DNA of 64,000 bases from Glo-17 sp964637835 (GCA_964637835.1 CAZWYF010000013.1:1-64000), one strand, 5' to 3'; numbered from the stretch's first letter, positions 5,832 through 14,585 are shown. The notes: generated by a model not told the origin, from the letters alone. Made by a program: numbers and translations.

Positions 5832-8375
5832 CTAAAACCTCGCGATCGATACGCCCAGCGACCGTTCGAGATGCTCCAGCATCTTGCGCCCCCACGCGAC
5901 CAGCTCGCCGGTATTCTGGATGAGCTTCTGGTTGTCCTTGTGCAGGTCGCGCAGCCGGTCCTGCGTGTGCCCGGGCGCCATGGCCAGGAAGCGAGCCTCG
6001 GTGGCAGCCAGCTGCCGTCCCGCGAAGGCATCGGGAGCTGCCTGATTCCGCTGGCGGGCCTGCCGTTCCAGCAGACTGTACTTCTGCCGGACCAGGTCTC
6101 TCTCAGCCTCGTCCCGGGCCGAGGCAAGCTCCTCCTTCCGGGACTGCTTCAGCAGAGCCATCTCCCGTTCCAGCCCCGTCTTTGTAGTATTGATCCAGAT
6201 TCGGGCGATCTCACTCGCCAGGCCCTTGGCCCGCTCTTTCCGCTGTTCTTCGTGTTTCGAACGTGCCTGGGCAATCTCCATCTGCATGGTCTTCTCGACC
6301 AGGGCCACATCCTTGCCGGCCTTCTTTGCCGCGGCGATCCGCTCCTCGTAGGCCAGGCGGATCAGGGCCGTTTCCCGCTCCAGTTCATTCTTGAGACCTG
6401 CTGCCTGGACCTCCCGGAAGTCTCGGATCAGATCAGCGTTCTGCTTGGCATACTGAACCTTCTCGATCCACCTGGACCACAATCCACCCATGGACGTCAG
6501 GGCGTTGCGGGCCTTGTCGGACACATGATCCATACTCCGGCCCATGCTGCCCAATAATCCGCGATGCCATACGGCGGCTGCCTGAAGATGCTCTCTTGCC
6601 TTCTTCGCCGCGAGTTCCAGTTCGCGAGCCCTCTTGGTGTAGTTACCCGTCGGCAGGATGGCCCGGCTCAGATCGGGGTTGCCTTTGCGGGACTCGGCGG
6701 TGGGCGTCCAGTAGTTGCCGCTCTGTCTCAGCCTGGCATTACGCTCCTCGACCTCCTGAGCTCGCTGTCGCAGACGGTCAGCCTGATCCAGCAGACGCTC
6801 GACCCGGACAAGCGACTGGTAATACTCATCCTCTGACATCCCCGTCAGCCGCTCCACCCATCCGATTGTCCGTTTCGGTTCGGGTTCGCCGCCAACGTCA
6901 TTCAGCTCCCGGAGTTGCTTCCTCCATGCCTCTTGCGCTTGCTCGGTGGCTTCGGCCAGGCTGCGGAGATCCCGTCCCTCCAGGGCGGCCTTGCGTTTCG
7001 CATCGCTGACATACTTAAACCATCTAACCAGACCAATCGGGATGGCCAAAGAGGCTGCCGCCGCCGCAGGTCCGGCCGCCATCGCCGGCAGGCCTTTTGA
7101 CGCTGCTGCCGCCTTGGACGCTGCTGCCGCCTTGGACGCTGCTGCCGCCTTGGCCGCTGCTGCCGCCTTGGCCGCTGCTGCCAGCTGGATCGCTCCCGCC
7201 AAGATTTTGAACCCTCCGGCGGCCACCTTGGCCGCCGTCCCCAACGCAATCACACCTGCCGTCCACTTGGCCACCGAGGTCACCAATCCCCGGTTCTCCG
7301 CCAGGAACCTGGCCACGGAGGCTTCTGCTTTCACGAAATCCCTGGCCATCCCCTTCAGATCCTCGCGGTTCTCACTCAGCTCCTGCGCCAGCTCCAGCAG
7401 GACGGGTGTCACGCCCGAGCCGATGTCCCTCATCAGGTCCTGCAACTGAGCCCGGGCCCTCTGCAGCCTGAACGCCGGCGAGCGGGTCATCTTCTCGAAG
7501 GCCTCCCAGGCCCGCCCGGCGGAATCCCGCATGAGCTCCATGTCCCGCTGAAGGCCGTTCATGTCGGCCGCCATTGCAGCCAGGCCAGACGCCGCCCGCT
7601 GTTCCGGGACGATCTTCATAATCTCTTCGAGCGTCATCCCCCGGAACCGCTCTACCGTCTGTTGCAGGTTGCCGGCGACGGCAGGTAGAGCTTTGAGCAC
7701 GTTCACGAGTCGGGTGGTGGCTTCCTCGGCCGAAAGGCCCTGGCGAGTCATTGTGGCGATCGAGGCGAGCATGTCCTGCATACTCATGTTCGCCGCTCGG
7801 GCCATGGGCGCGACCTTGCCGATGTTGTTCGCCAGTTGCGGGAAGGTGATCTTGCCCCGTTTGACGGTCGTGAACATCAGGTCGCTTACCTTCGCCGCCT
7901 GGCCGGCTTCGAGCTGGTAGGCGTTCAGCAAACTGGTGATGCCGTCGACGGAAACCGACGTGTCGGTGATGCCTGCCTTCGCCGCCTTCACCGAAACTGT
8001 CAGCGCGTCCATGGCCTTTGCGGGTGCGACGCCTGCGGAGAGCAGATCGTAGAGACCCGTGGCCAGTGCGTCGGTACTCTCGCCGAACTGGGCGGCCAAC
8101 TCGGCGATCCCCTCACGGTACATCCCCATGTACCGCTCACCGTCGGCGCCCAGCATGGTATTCACCATTGCCAGTTGCTGCTCGAAGTCGACGAAGGCCG
8201 TCACGGTGTGGCGGGCCGCGTGCCCGAGTGCGTAGATCCCGACTCCGCCAATGGCCAGGTTTCGGAAGCTCAACAGACGCTTCCGGAGTCGATGCAGACC
8301 CCGGTCCACCTGATTGAACGCCCGCCGGGTCCGGTTGTGCCCGGCCACTACAATGTCGATGGCTTGTCGCGTCAT
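5832..8375 (-). CDS. tail tape measure protein
   Basis: 847 residues. The N-terminal third matches the TP901-type tape-measure pattern (FEQQLAMVNTMLGAD, ALATGLYDLLSAGV, TTRLVNVLKALPAVA). A hydrophobic Ala/Gly-rich segment (about residues 368-450) contains a run of AAAASK-type hexapeptides, encoded by 18-bp tandem repeats, and is followed by long charged coiled-coil helices to the C-terminus. Tape measures set tail length at about 0.15 nm per residue, which would give roughly 125 nm. The gene lies between the tail chaperones and the tail-tip genes, as expected. Confidence 0.9.
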   Translation of the reverse strand: MTRQAIDIVVAGHNRTRRAFNQVDRGLHRLRKRLLSFRNLAIGGVGIYALGHAARHTVTAFVDFEQQLAMVNTMLGADGERYMGMYREGIAELAAQFGESTDALATGLYDLLSAGVAPAKAMDALTVSVKAAKAGITDTSVSVDGITSLLNAYQLEAGQAAKVSDLMFTTVKRGKITFPQLANNIGKVAPMARAANMSMQDMLASIATMTRQGLSAEEATTRLVNVLKALPAVAGNLQQTVERFRGMTLEEIMKIVPEQRAASGLAAMAADMNGLQRDMELMRDSAGRAWEAFEKMTRSPAFRLQRARAQLQDLMRDIGSGVTPVLLELAQELSENREDLKGMARDFVKAEASVARFLAENRGLVTSVAKWTAGVIALGTAAKVAAGGFKILAGAIQLAAAAKAAAAAKAAAASKAAAASKAAAASKGLPAMAAGPAAAAASLAIPIGLVRWFKYVSDAKRKAALEGRDLRSLAEATEQAQEAWRKQLRELNDVGGEPEPKRTIGWVERLTGMSEDEYYQSLVRVERLLDQADRLRQRAQEVEERNARLRQSGNYWTPTAESRKGNPDLSRAILPTGNYTKRARELELAAKKAREHLQAAAVWHRGLLGSMGRSMDHVSDKARNALTSMGGLWSRWIEKVQYAKQNADLIRDFREVQAAGLKNELERETALIRLAYEERIAAAKKAGKDVALVEKTMQMEIAQARSKHEEQRKERAKGLASEIARIWINTTKTGLEREMALLKQSRKEELASARDEAERDLVRQKYSLLERQARQRNQAAPDAFAGRQLAATEARFLAMAPGHTQDRLRDLHKDNQKLIQNTGELVAWGRKMLEHLERSLGVSIARF
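7099..7188. repeat. five tandem 18-bp repeats inside tape measure gene
   Basis: Five consecutive 18-bp units (7099, 7117, 7135, 7153, 7171) encode alanine-rich hexapeptides. The first three are identical, the fourth has one change and the last is more diverged. Length change here would alter tail length in steps of six residues. Copy at 46066-46155. Confidence 0.85.
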
Positions 8376-8379
8376 GCGG

Positions 8380-8772
8380 TTACTCCGGCGAATCCATCCC
8401 CCGGAAGGCGTCGGCTTTCACGCGGTCCCGCTCGCTCCAGGCGAACCGGGCCGCCGTGACGAATGCCGACGCCTGGTCCAGCACGCCGCCGGGCTCCGGC
8501 GGGCAGCCCTTACGGAACAGATCGGCGTACTCCAGCAGATCCCACACGTCGGCGGAGACCGTCTTTCGAGGACAGCCCGTCAACAGCAGGGCCCCGTCGT
8601 CGCAGTGCTCACAGCCGCGTCCCCCACACGCCGGGCATTCGGTCGCGTAGGGCAACGCCTCGGTCGGCGGGTCTACGCACGTTCCGCAGGGGCCTTTGCA
8701 GATTCGTCCGTGGACGTACTCGACTGCGAGTCGGATTCCCCCAGGCCTTCCACCGATGGGGCATACCCCCAC
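8380..8772 (-). CDS. tail assembly chaperone, C-terminal frameshift part
   Basis: The reading frame overlaps the end of the preceding chaperone gene by about 100 bases and is in the -1 frame relative to it. It is open upstream, and its only start in the overlap is GTG 8772 without a clear ribosome binding site, as expected if it is reached by -1 frameshifting like lambda gpG-T. The product carries two Cys pairs (CKGPCGTC and CPACGGRGCEHC), suggesting a zinc-binding fold, then helices. It ends four bases before the tape measure. An independently translated Zn-finger protein is the alternative. Confidence 0.65.
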   Translation of the reverse strand: MGVCPIGGRPGGIRLAVEYVHGRICKGPCGTCVDPPTEALPYATECPACGGRGCEHCDDGALLLTGCPRKTVSADVWDLLEYADLFRKGCPPEPGGVLDQASAFVTAARFAWSERDRVKADAFRGMDSPE

Positions 8773-9092
8773 GCCCGGTAGACCAGCTCCTGGGCCTCAC
8801 GGAACTGCAGCACATCCTCGCACCCGTCGCGTGAGTACTCGATCGGCTCGCCGGACGGATCGGCCAGATTCCGCCAGCCGGCCAGGACGTGTTTCAGCAA
8901 CCGGAACGTGATGTCCATCGCATCGACGGTGGTCTTCGCCTGATCCAGCTCATCGAACATCGCCGCCATTTCCCGTTGTTCCCGCCCGGACAGGTGGCGG
9001 AACAGGAACGTCGGCCGATCGGCCTGGGGGATCTCCTCGTCGGACTTGAGGCTCAGCTCGAACCGGTCATTGGGACTCAGTGGCAGGGGCAT
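8673..9092 (-). CDS. tail assembly chaperone (gpG-like)
   Basis: 139 acidic, mainly helical residues from the ATG at 9092, nine bases after GGAAGG. The in-frame ATG at 9101 lacks a properly spaced site. Location between the tail tube and tape measure, and the overlap with a -1 frame extension, are the hallmarks of siphophage tail chaperones that load the tape measure during tail assembly. Two G-runs in the overlap (opposite 8738-8742 and 8766-8770) are candidate slip sites. The unshifted C-terminus is a Ser/Thr/Ala-rich tail. Confidence 0.7.
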   Translation of the reverse strand: MPLPLSPNDRFELSLKSDEEIPQADRPTFLFRHLSGREQREMAAMFDELDQAKTTVDAMDITFRLLKHVLAGWRNLADPSGEPIEYSRDGCEDVLQFREAQELVYRAWGYAPSVEGLGESDSQSSTSTDESAKAPAERA

Positions 9093-9294
9093 CGTCTCCA
9101 TCCTTCCCGCGGCGCGTGGCCTTGACAGGCCGGGCCGCCTTGTCGGTGGTCTTCGTGATCCGCTCGACGGCGGCCTTGCGATCGGCGGGATCCATCGTCC
9201 GCCAGATCCGCAGCACGGCCGCGTCGTCGGCATCGTCCAGCCCGCCGCGGGTCTCGCGGAGGCTGCGCACAATCTGTTCTCGGGTAGGTTCCAC
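9067..9294 (-). CDS. small protein between tail tube and chaperone
   Basis: 75 residues with a GTG start at 9294, six bases after AAGGAG. Helical N-terminal part, highly basic C-terminal part. It overlaps the chaperone start by 26 bases. Not recognised. Confidence 0.6.
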   Translation of the reverse strand: MEPTREQIVRSLRETRGGLDDADDAAVLRIWRTMDPADRKAAVERITKTTDKAARPVKATRRGKDGDDAPATESQ

Positions 9295-9304
9295 GGGTCG
9301 CTCC

Positions 9305-10225
9305 TTACAAAGTGGCCGCGGTGGTGAGGGTCACTTCGTCGTCGCCGCTGTCCATGTTGCACTGCAGCGTCACGTCGTGGATCGCCTTGCTGTCGCGTGT
9401 ACCTTCCGAGACCTCACGATACTGGGCCTTGGGGGCGGCGATGGTGAGGTCCACGTCACCGTCGGACAGCTCCAGGCTGGCGGCGACCTCGGTCTCTCCC
9501 TCGAGCAGCCCGAAGATGTCGTGGGTCGCCACGGCCGCGTGCTCTGGGTCGACGCCGATGGTGATATCCCGGTCGGCCACGATGTACCGTTCGATGGCGG
9601 CGGCGGCCGAGATGTCCTGGCGTTGCTCGACGACGTTGTTGGCCGTCAGCGAGAAGTTGCTCACCTTCGGGAACCCGCTGCCGATCGAGAACGTGGCGTC
9701 GGCCAGCCGCATCGCCTTGCGGGTGCCCGGCGTGTCGGCGGGAAGCGCCTCGTCCACCGGGGCTGCCCAAATGCCCGAGAACTCGAACTCGACGAACACC
9801 GCCTTGCCGGCCTCCCCGGTGAGCGTGAACGTGCCGGCGGCCCCGTGGATCCGCTTGCGGACGCCGTCCTCGAACACGTCGAGGGTCACGGTGCAGTCGG
9901 CGGAGGGAATGTCGGTGCGTGGCGCGAACACGCTGCCGGTGAGTTTCATCCCGCACGCATTCAGCAGCATCGCCAGCCCCGCATCCAGGGCGTCGGTTCC
10001 GTCGGAGCGCAGCTCCGTGCGGAAACTGCACGTCCCGGTCGGCTCGGCCATCTGTCCGGCCTGGCGTCCTCCGTACTGGCTGGCGTACTGGCGTTCCTGG
10101 AAGGTGTTCTCCCGGTTGATCACCGGATCATACGCCAGGATCAGTTGTGTGGTGGGGCTCTCAGCCGTTCCCGCCGTGGTCTCCAGGGCCACGCGGACCA
10201 GCCGCCTGCGTCCGAGCTTGCTCAT
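9305..10225 (-). CDS. major tail tube protein
   Basis: 306 residues, beta-rich. The N-terminus (RRRLVRVALETTAGTA followed by an LILAYDP segment) and the length fit the tail-tube families of long-tailed phages. It lies immediately upstream of the chaperones and tape measure and downstream of the gpZ/gpU-like tail-completion genes, which is the canonical order. It would form the hexameric rings of the tail tube. Confidence 0.78.
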   Translation of the reverse strand: MSKLGRRRLVRVALETTAGTAESPTTQLILAYDPVINRENTFQERQYASQYGGRQAGQMAEPTGTCSFRTELRSDGTDALDAGLAMLLNACGMKLTGSVFAPRTDIPSADCTVTLDVFEDGVRKRIHGAAGTFTLTGEAGKAVFVEFEFSGIWAAPVDEALPADTPGTRKAMRLADATFSIGSGFPKVSNFSLTANNVVEQRQDISAAAAIERYIVADRDITIGVDPEHAAVATHDIFGLLEGETEVAASLELSDGDVDLTIAAPKAQYREVSEGTRDSKAIHDVTLQCNMDSGDDEVTLTTAATL

Positions 10226-10259
10226 GGACTCCGTTCCTTTCTCCGGCGCGTCGGCCGGT

Positions 10260-10718
10260 CTACACCTGCGTGGTCGGGTCGTTCTCCGCGACCCGGTACG
10301 TCACGTTGACCAGCAGCGTGGATCCTTCCAGCTGCCCGTCCTCGCTCTCGATGGGCAACACGCCCGTGGCCTCCGAATCGATCGCCAGGCCGCCCCACTG
10401 CACGTTGCCGCCGACCACAGCCTGCACGTCGGCGATCATGCGGTTCAGCCGCGTCTCGATGGCGGTCTCGTCGGCGTCGCTGGTGCGGATGTAGCAGTCC
10501 ACCAGGAACTGCTGCATCCAGCCCTGCCCGGCGGGGTTGCCGACCACGTCGTGTTCGCGGGCCCGGCCCGCGTCGCCCTGGGTGAGCACAATCGTGTGAT
10601 CGCCAGGGGCGGTCTGCAGCCCGGTCCGCTTCGGGCGGATGACGACGGCAAGCCCCTCGATGTCTTCCAGGGCGGCCTGCATGGCCACGGCGATCTGTTC
10701 GAGGACCGGCTCGCTCAT
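10260..10718 (-). CDS. tail terminator / gpU-like protein
   Basis: 152 residues. An N-terminal helix is followed by an alpha/beta fold with VIRPKR, HTIVLTQGD and a C-terminal LVNVTYRV strand. Size, fold pattern and position between the gpZ-like gene and the tail tube fit the tail terminator that caps the tube and joins it to the head. It starts inside the preceding stop (ATGA overlap). Confidence 0.6.
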   Translation of the reverse strand: MSEPVLEQIAVAMQAALEDIEGLAVVIRPKRTGLQTAPGDHTIVLTQGDAGRAREHDVVGNPAGQGWMQQFLVDCYIRTSDADETAIETRLNRMIADVQAVVGGNVQWGGLAIDSEATGVLPIESEDGQLEGSTLLVNVTYRVAENDPTTQV

Positions 10719-11278
10719 ACCACTCTCCTCCGCCGAAGGACCAGCTTCAGTTGTGTGCGGACCTCGGCCTTGAGCTTCTTGGCTGTTTCCTGTTCGAACA
10801 CGCGGCGGGAGAACTCGGCGGAGTTCTGAAAGACCTGCGGAATCGACGGGCCATGCAGTTCGTCGATCGGCAGGCGGGCCTTGCCGCGCCGCTTGTAGAC
10901 GCCCTGGTGGCCGCTATCCATCGTGGCGATGAACGCCCCGGAGATCTTCTTGCGGCCGCCGCTGCGGTTGATCCGGTAGCTCACGCCGCGTTTGAGCTGC
11001 CGTGCGCCCCAGCGGATCAGCGGGATCCGGCCACCGGAGATGTGAATGGTCGCGTACATCCGCCGGTAGTTGGCCTTCCTCAACGTCACGTACCGGTGGC
11101 GAAGGTCCTTGGCCTTGATCGCGACGGTCTGGCGGATCCCGTCCACCACCCGCCGTCGGGCCGAGACACCGACCTTGTTCACCGACCGCACGATGACGCG
11201 GGGAACGCCGTTCTTGACGCCGTCCAGCAGGGCCTCGGCCCGCCTCAAATCTCGTTTTGACAGTGCAATGTCGATCAT
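10715..11278 (-). CDS. minor tail protein Z-like (gpZ)
   Basis: 187 very basic residues. The N-terminal helix (LSKRDLRRAEALLDGV), the VNKVGVSARRRVVDGIRQ segment and the strand with HISGGRIPLIRWGARQ match the layout of the prophage minor tail protein Z family, which acts in head-tail joining and DNA ejection in lambda. The C-terminus is long, helical and basic. Overlaps its neighbours by ATGA. Confidence 0.72.
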   Translation of the reverse strand: MIDIALSKRDLRRAEALLDGVKNGVPRVIVRSVNKVGVSARRRVVDGIRQTVAIKAKDLRHRYVTLRKANYRRMYATIHISGGRIPLIRWGARQLKRGVSYRINRSGGRKKISGAFIATMDSGHQGVYKRRGKARLPIDELHGPSIPQVFQNSAEFSRRVFEQETAKKLKAEVRTQLKLVLRRRRVV

Positions 11279-12012
11279 GTTGTAGGACCACGAGAGACGA
11301 TATGCTCATTCGGCAGCGACGCGCGGGGCACCACAGACGTACCCGTCAGCTCCAGTACCGTGCCGTTGACGCCTACGGGATCGCCTGACACGTCCAACGT
11401 CTGCATGTCAAAAAACTCAGCCGCGTCTGCGATGACGGAAGCCGTGGTAGGCCGGAGGTACAGGTCGGCCATCTCAGCGATAGTCAGCACACGAGACCAT
11501 ACGCCGACGCTGGCGATGTCGCCCTCAAAGAGTCCGTCGGGACCTAAAAACGCACCGACCCGGTTTATACTGGTCTGTAGACTCGGTAATAAGCCCACCA
11601 GACTCGCCGTGCCATCGAGGACACCATCGACCCACGCACGGCATGTCACACCGTTCCGGATATCCACGCCATCGTCCGGCTCGACCGTCAGTAGTACCGC
11701 ATGGATCTCTCCGTCCCGTAGATCACTCGTCCCCACAACTAGGTGATTGTTGCTCCCGTCTGGTTCGCGGGTCCAGTACGTCACTCTGCCGGAGGACAGT
11801 TGTACGGTCATACCCGGTTGATAATTCGACCCGATGATATACCCGTCGTAGGAGCCACCGGGGGCCCCCGCCGGTATCCGAACTACGGCAGCATAGGTAT
11901 ATCCAGTGTACGGGCATGCGTCACCAACGCTGGAATCCATAACGGCGCGGTCGTCTACCCCGTCGAATCTCAACGCCTGCATGTCAGAGGGTGCCCTGCG
12001 TGTGTAGCTCAT
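11275..12012 (-). CDS. LamG / concanavalin-like lectin domain protein
   Basis: 245 residues with the LamG/jelly-roll pattern: LRFDGVDDRAVM near the start, YTYAAVVRIPAG, an SSGRVTYWTRE strand, then WVDGVLDGTA and IASVGVWSRVLTIAEMADLY. Such domains bind glycans or surface polymers and occur in phage fibres and capsid or tail decorations. The stretch is AT-richer than the flanking head and tail genes, suggesting recent exchange. It is inserted between head-completion and tail-completion genes rather than at the tail tip, so it may decorate the neck or capsid surface. Confidence 0.72.
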   Translation of the reverse strand: MSYTRRAPSDMQALRFDGVDDRAVMDSSVGDACPYTGYTYAAVVRIPAGAPGGSYDGYIIGSNYQPGMTVQLSSGRVTYWTREPDGSNNHLVVGTSDLRDGEIHAVLLTVEPDDGVDIRNGVTCRAWVDGVLDGTASLVGLLPSLQTSINRVGAFLGPDGLFEGDIASVGVWSRVLTIAEMADLYLRPTTASVIADAAEFFDMQTLDVSGDPVGVNGTVLELTGTSVVPRASLPNEHIVSRGPTT

Positions 12013-12332
12013 TTCGCAACCTCCCCGGTATCGTCAGAATACGTCTCCGGCCACTGCTGGCGGCGGTAGTCGCTGAATTCCTGGGCGTCCATCAGAACTA
12101 CGTCTCCAGCCAGTTCCGCGTCTCGCCATGCACGCACGTCGTCTGCCGTCGCCAGTCTGCATTTCTGGCAGGTGCGGCCGTCCGGGAGAGTATTGTGGCT
12201 CCGGCCGTGGCCGTCTCGCAGTCGCTCTGGTTTGGTGTTGTCGCTGCGGTTGCCGACTATGGGCACCGGCTGGTTTGCCATGCGGCCCACGGCTGTCTCG
12301 ATCACGTAGATATTGCCTGTCGTGTATGCCAT
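12009..12332 (-). CDS. hypothetical protein near the LamG gene
   Basis: 107 residues. Begins with a beta strand (GNIYVIETAVG), contains one CxxC (CQKC) and a C-terminal helix with YRRQQWPETY. It is ATGA-coupled to the LamG gene and shares its lower GC content. The second half resembles the small chaperone-like or fibre-assembly proteins that accompany surface fibres, but this is only positional. Confidence 0.5.
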   Translation of the reverse strand: MAYTTGNIYVIETAVGRMANQPVPIVGNRSDNTKPERLRDGHGRSHNTLPDGRTCQKCRLATADDVRAWRDAELAGDVVLMDAQEFSDYRRQQWPETYSDDTGEVAK

Positions 12333-12334
12333 GG

Positions 12335-12727
12335 TTACACCGCCGAGAGGAGGGTGTTGTCGGAGAACAATCGCCAGTTCGTGCCGTCGTAGTACACCGG
12401 GATGGCGTCGTCAGTAGACCAGGCAATCTCCCCTGAAGTCATGCCCTCGACGCCTTCCAGGGCGATCAGGTCGGCTGAGGTCTGTCTCCGTGGGATGATC
12501 GGACCTACGAGTTCGCCATCGGCGTTGAGCAACACTACTTGCCGCCAGTCGGCCTCGCCGGGCGAGTCGTCATAGAGGCGATAGAACCGGCCTGTGTCCA
12601 GTGCCCTGACGAGGCTGCCGGCCCGGTAGCCCTGCGTTCGGTCGTGGTTCACGGTGGGCGCCGTGGGCAGGGAGAAGTTGCCCAGGACGTACTCGCGTCT
12701 GGCGGCGGTGATGGGATCGAGGCTCAT
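12335..12727 (-). CDS. putative fibre-like virion protein
   Basis: 130 residues, with alternating short beta strands ending in IPVYYDGTNWRLFSDNTLLSAV, a pattern typical of phage surface-fibre segments. It is upstream of the two lower-GC genes of the same surface module. Confidence 0.5.
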   Translation of the reverse strand: MSLDPITAARREYVLGNFSLPTAPTVNHDRTQGYRAGSLVRALDTGRFYRLYDDSPGEADWRQVVLLNADGELVGPIIPRRQTSADLIALEGVEGMTSGEIAWSTDDAIPVYYDGTNWRLFSDNTLLSAV

Positions 12728-12731
12728 GGCG

Positions 12732-13103
12732 TTACCTCAGTTGGGACAGGTGCGCCTGGGCACCGCTGGAGGGGGCGTAGCTTCCCGGGTCCAATGCTCG
12801 CAGGTGGACCGTGGTGACATCGTCGGGCACGTCGAGGACCACCAGCGAGTCGGCCGGCAGTTCCAGCACCGCCTTGGACGCCTCGTCGATCGCCTCGTAG
12901 CCGATCTGCCAGACGGCGTTGCGGGTGTGAATCGCCAGTCGGCTGCCGGCGGGCACGGTTGCCGAGGCCAGCCCGTCGCCGTCGCTGGTGAGGTCCACGC
13001 CGGTTCCGGCCTTGCCCTGCAGGAGCACGCCCACGGCATGCACACCGGTGTTCGGGTTCACGGCGACGTCGGCGCCGCCGGGTTCGCGTGTGAATCCCAT
13101 CAT
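12732..13103 (-). CDS. hypothetical beta-rich virion protein
   Basis: 123 residues, almost entirely predicted beta strands with Gly/Asp turns. Overlaps the preceding gene by ATGA. Position among head-completion genes suggests a virion component. No recognised family. Confidence 0.5.
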   Translation of the reverse strand: MMGFTREPGGADVAVNPNTGVHAVGVLLQGKAGTGVDLTSDGDGLASATVPAGSRLAIHTRNAVWQIGYEAIDEASKAVLELPADSLVVLDVPDDVTTVHLRALDPGSYAPSSGAQAHLSQLR

Positions 13104-13429
13104 CGCACCTCCATGGTGAGAAAGTCGCTGTCCTGCAGCACGATCTGCCGGAACTGTCGCGTCCGGGCTGTCCCGCCCAGCCGGTCGGCCACGTCGATCG
13201 TGTCTGTTCCGGTGTCCAGTTCGGCCAGGGGAATCCCGTCGGCCTCGTCGTTCAGCACGGTCACCCGCAGTCGCGGGGCGATGGTGTTTCCCTGATCGTC
13301 CAGCCCGTCGCGATCCACCACGGCGGTAAGGGTTCGAGCCTCGCCGCCGCCGGGCGTGTAGCTCAGTTCCTCGGTGTGCCCGAGGCGTTTGAGCCGCTCC
13401 AGGAAGTGTTTCGCGTGGTCGGATGCCAT
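13100..13429 (-). CDS. putative head-tail joining protein
   Basis: 109 residues. An N-terminal helix (HFLERLKRLGHTEEL) is followed by a small beta barrel (LRVTVLNDEADGI, DTIDVADRLGG, QIVLQDSDFLTMEVR). Size, fold pattern and location after the capsid genes fit a head-closure/head-tail adaptor. The start overlaps the tiny upstream gene by one base (TGATG). Confidence 0.5.
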   Translation of the reverse strand: MASDHAKHFLERLKRLGHTEELSYTPGGGEARTLTAVVDRDGLDDQGNTIAPRLRVTVLNDEADGIPLAELDTGTDTIDVADRLGGTARTRQFRQIVLQDSDFLTMEVR

Positions 13430-13590
13430 CAGATCAGGATCCCGTGCCCTTCGGCGATCTCGGTCAGCCGCATGCCTCGCGGATCATGGTCGCCCAGTTC
13501 CATCGCCAGCCGGATCACCTCGATGAGGTGGTCACTCAGCAACGTCCGCCGGTCCTGGACCGTCAGGTCCTCGTCGTCTTTCCTGGGCAT
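13429..13590 (-). CDS. 53-residue protein in head-completion cluster
   Basis: A short frame, ATG at 13590 to TGA at 13429, encoding an acidic helical protein (TVQDRRTLLSDHLIEVIRLA). Both ends overlap neighbours in the TGATG style used throughout this operon, which supports it as real. Function unknown. Confidence 0.6.
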   Translation of the reverse strand: MPRKDDEDLTVQDRRTLLSDHLIEVIRLAMELGDHDPRGMRLTEIAEGHGILI

Positions 13591-14585
13591 CACGCCAGCC
13601 CAGCCTTCCGCTTGGCCCGTTGGACCGTCGCCTTGACGTCCTTGCCCGAACCGGCCTTCTCGGCGGCCATGGCGATCGAGCCCTTGGCGACCTCCTGCAC
13701 GTTGTGCGGGGTGTTCTCAACGCCCAGCACGATCGTCCGCAGCGTATTCCATAGGGTCCCGCCGCGCCAGGCGTCGATGACGATCCACACCGCCGCGGCT
13801 GCCAGCAGCCCGAGGGCCACCAGCACCATCCACGGGTAGTGCGCCACCAGCACACCGCAGGCGATCAGCCCGCCGCCACCGGCCGCCAGTGCAATCGCCA
13901 GGCCCCACCGGCCCAGCCACAGGCCCACAACGGCCGCCGCGGCCACGGCCAGCCCGCCGATGATCACCAGCAGCCACGGCGCGTTGCCCAACGAGCTGAG
14001 GCCGTCGAAGCCGAACGCCCCGGCCGACCCGCTGGAGGGTTCTGCGATGTCCACCGACAGTGTCGGCGGGGAGCTGTCTACGTCGACCGTCCCGGAGGCG
14101 CTTCGCCCGGAAGCCCCCTCGGCCCGCCCGCGTGCGGAGTTCTCGCGGGTGGTCGGGCGCTGCAGCCAACTGCCCGACATGCTCACCCTCAGCGTGTGCC
14201 CGGCGGGGACCTCCAGCAGCGGGGCACACGGGTCGCCCAGGTTGATCGGCACTCGGATCGTGCCGTCGGTTGCCGCGGCGCCGAGAGTCGAATGCTGAAG
14301 CCTCGCGGTCGGGGCGGCGACAAGCCTTGTCAGTGGCCGACCATTCTCGTCGGCCGGCAGCGCGGCGGTGGCCTCGGCGTCCATGCTCTGCTCGTGTGTC
14401 GCCGGCGTGATGGTAAGATCGAGTCGGCCGTCGGCCTCGCGCCCGCCCTGCGATGAGCGGCGGCTGCGGTCGATCTCGACCCGCCCGCCGTCGATGGCCG
14501 TGCCCCAGAGGTGCCCGGCCGGGCTGCATCCGACCAGGAGGCAGGCCGTTGTCACGATCCACAGGGTTGCTGCTCGCAGTCGCAT
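13590..14585 (-). CDS. predicted lipoprotein with three C-terminal membrane segments
   Basis: 331 residues. The N-terminus is a lipoprotein signal peptide with lipobox LVGC and the modified Cys at about residue 20. Residues 25-205 are a hydrophilic, Ser/Ala/Arg-rich region. Three strongly hydrophobic segments follow (about 207-228, 231-256 and 258-280), then a soluble basic tail with ENTPHNVQEVAKGS. An outer-surface lipoprotein with membrane helices is unusual in a morphogenesis operon. It could act in lysis (spanin or holin function) or superinfection exclusion. No specific family recognised. Confidence 0.6.
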   Translation of the reverse strand: MRLRAATLWIVTTACLLVGCSPAGHLWGTAIDGGRVEIDRSRRSSQGGREADGRLDLTITPATHEQSMDAEATAALPADENGRPLTRLVAAPTARLQHSTLGAAATDGTIRVPINLGDPCAPLLEVPAGHTLRVSMSGSWLQRPTTRENSARGRAEGASGRSASGTVDVDSSPPTLSVDIAEPSSGSAGAFGFDGLSSLGNAPWLLVIIGGLAVAAAAVVGLWLGRWGLAIALAAGGGGLIACGVLVAHYPWMVLVALGLLAAAAVWIVIDAWRGGTLWNTLRTIVLGVENTPHNVQEVAKGSIAMAAEKAGSGKDVKATVQRAKRKAGLA

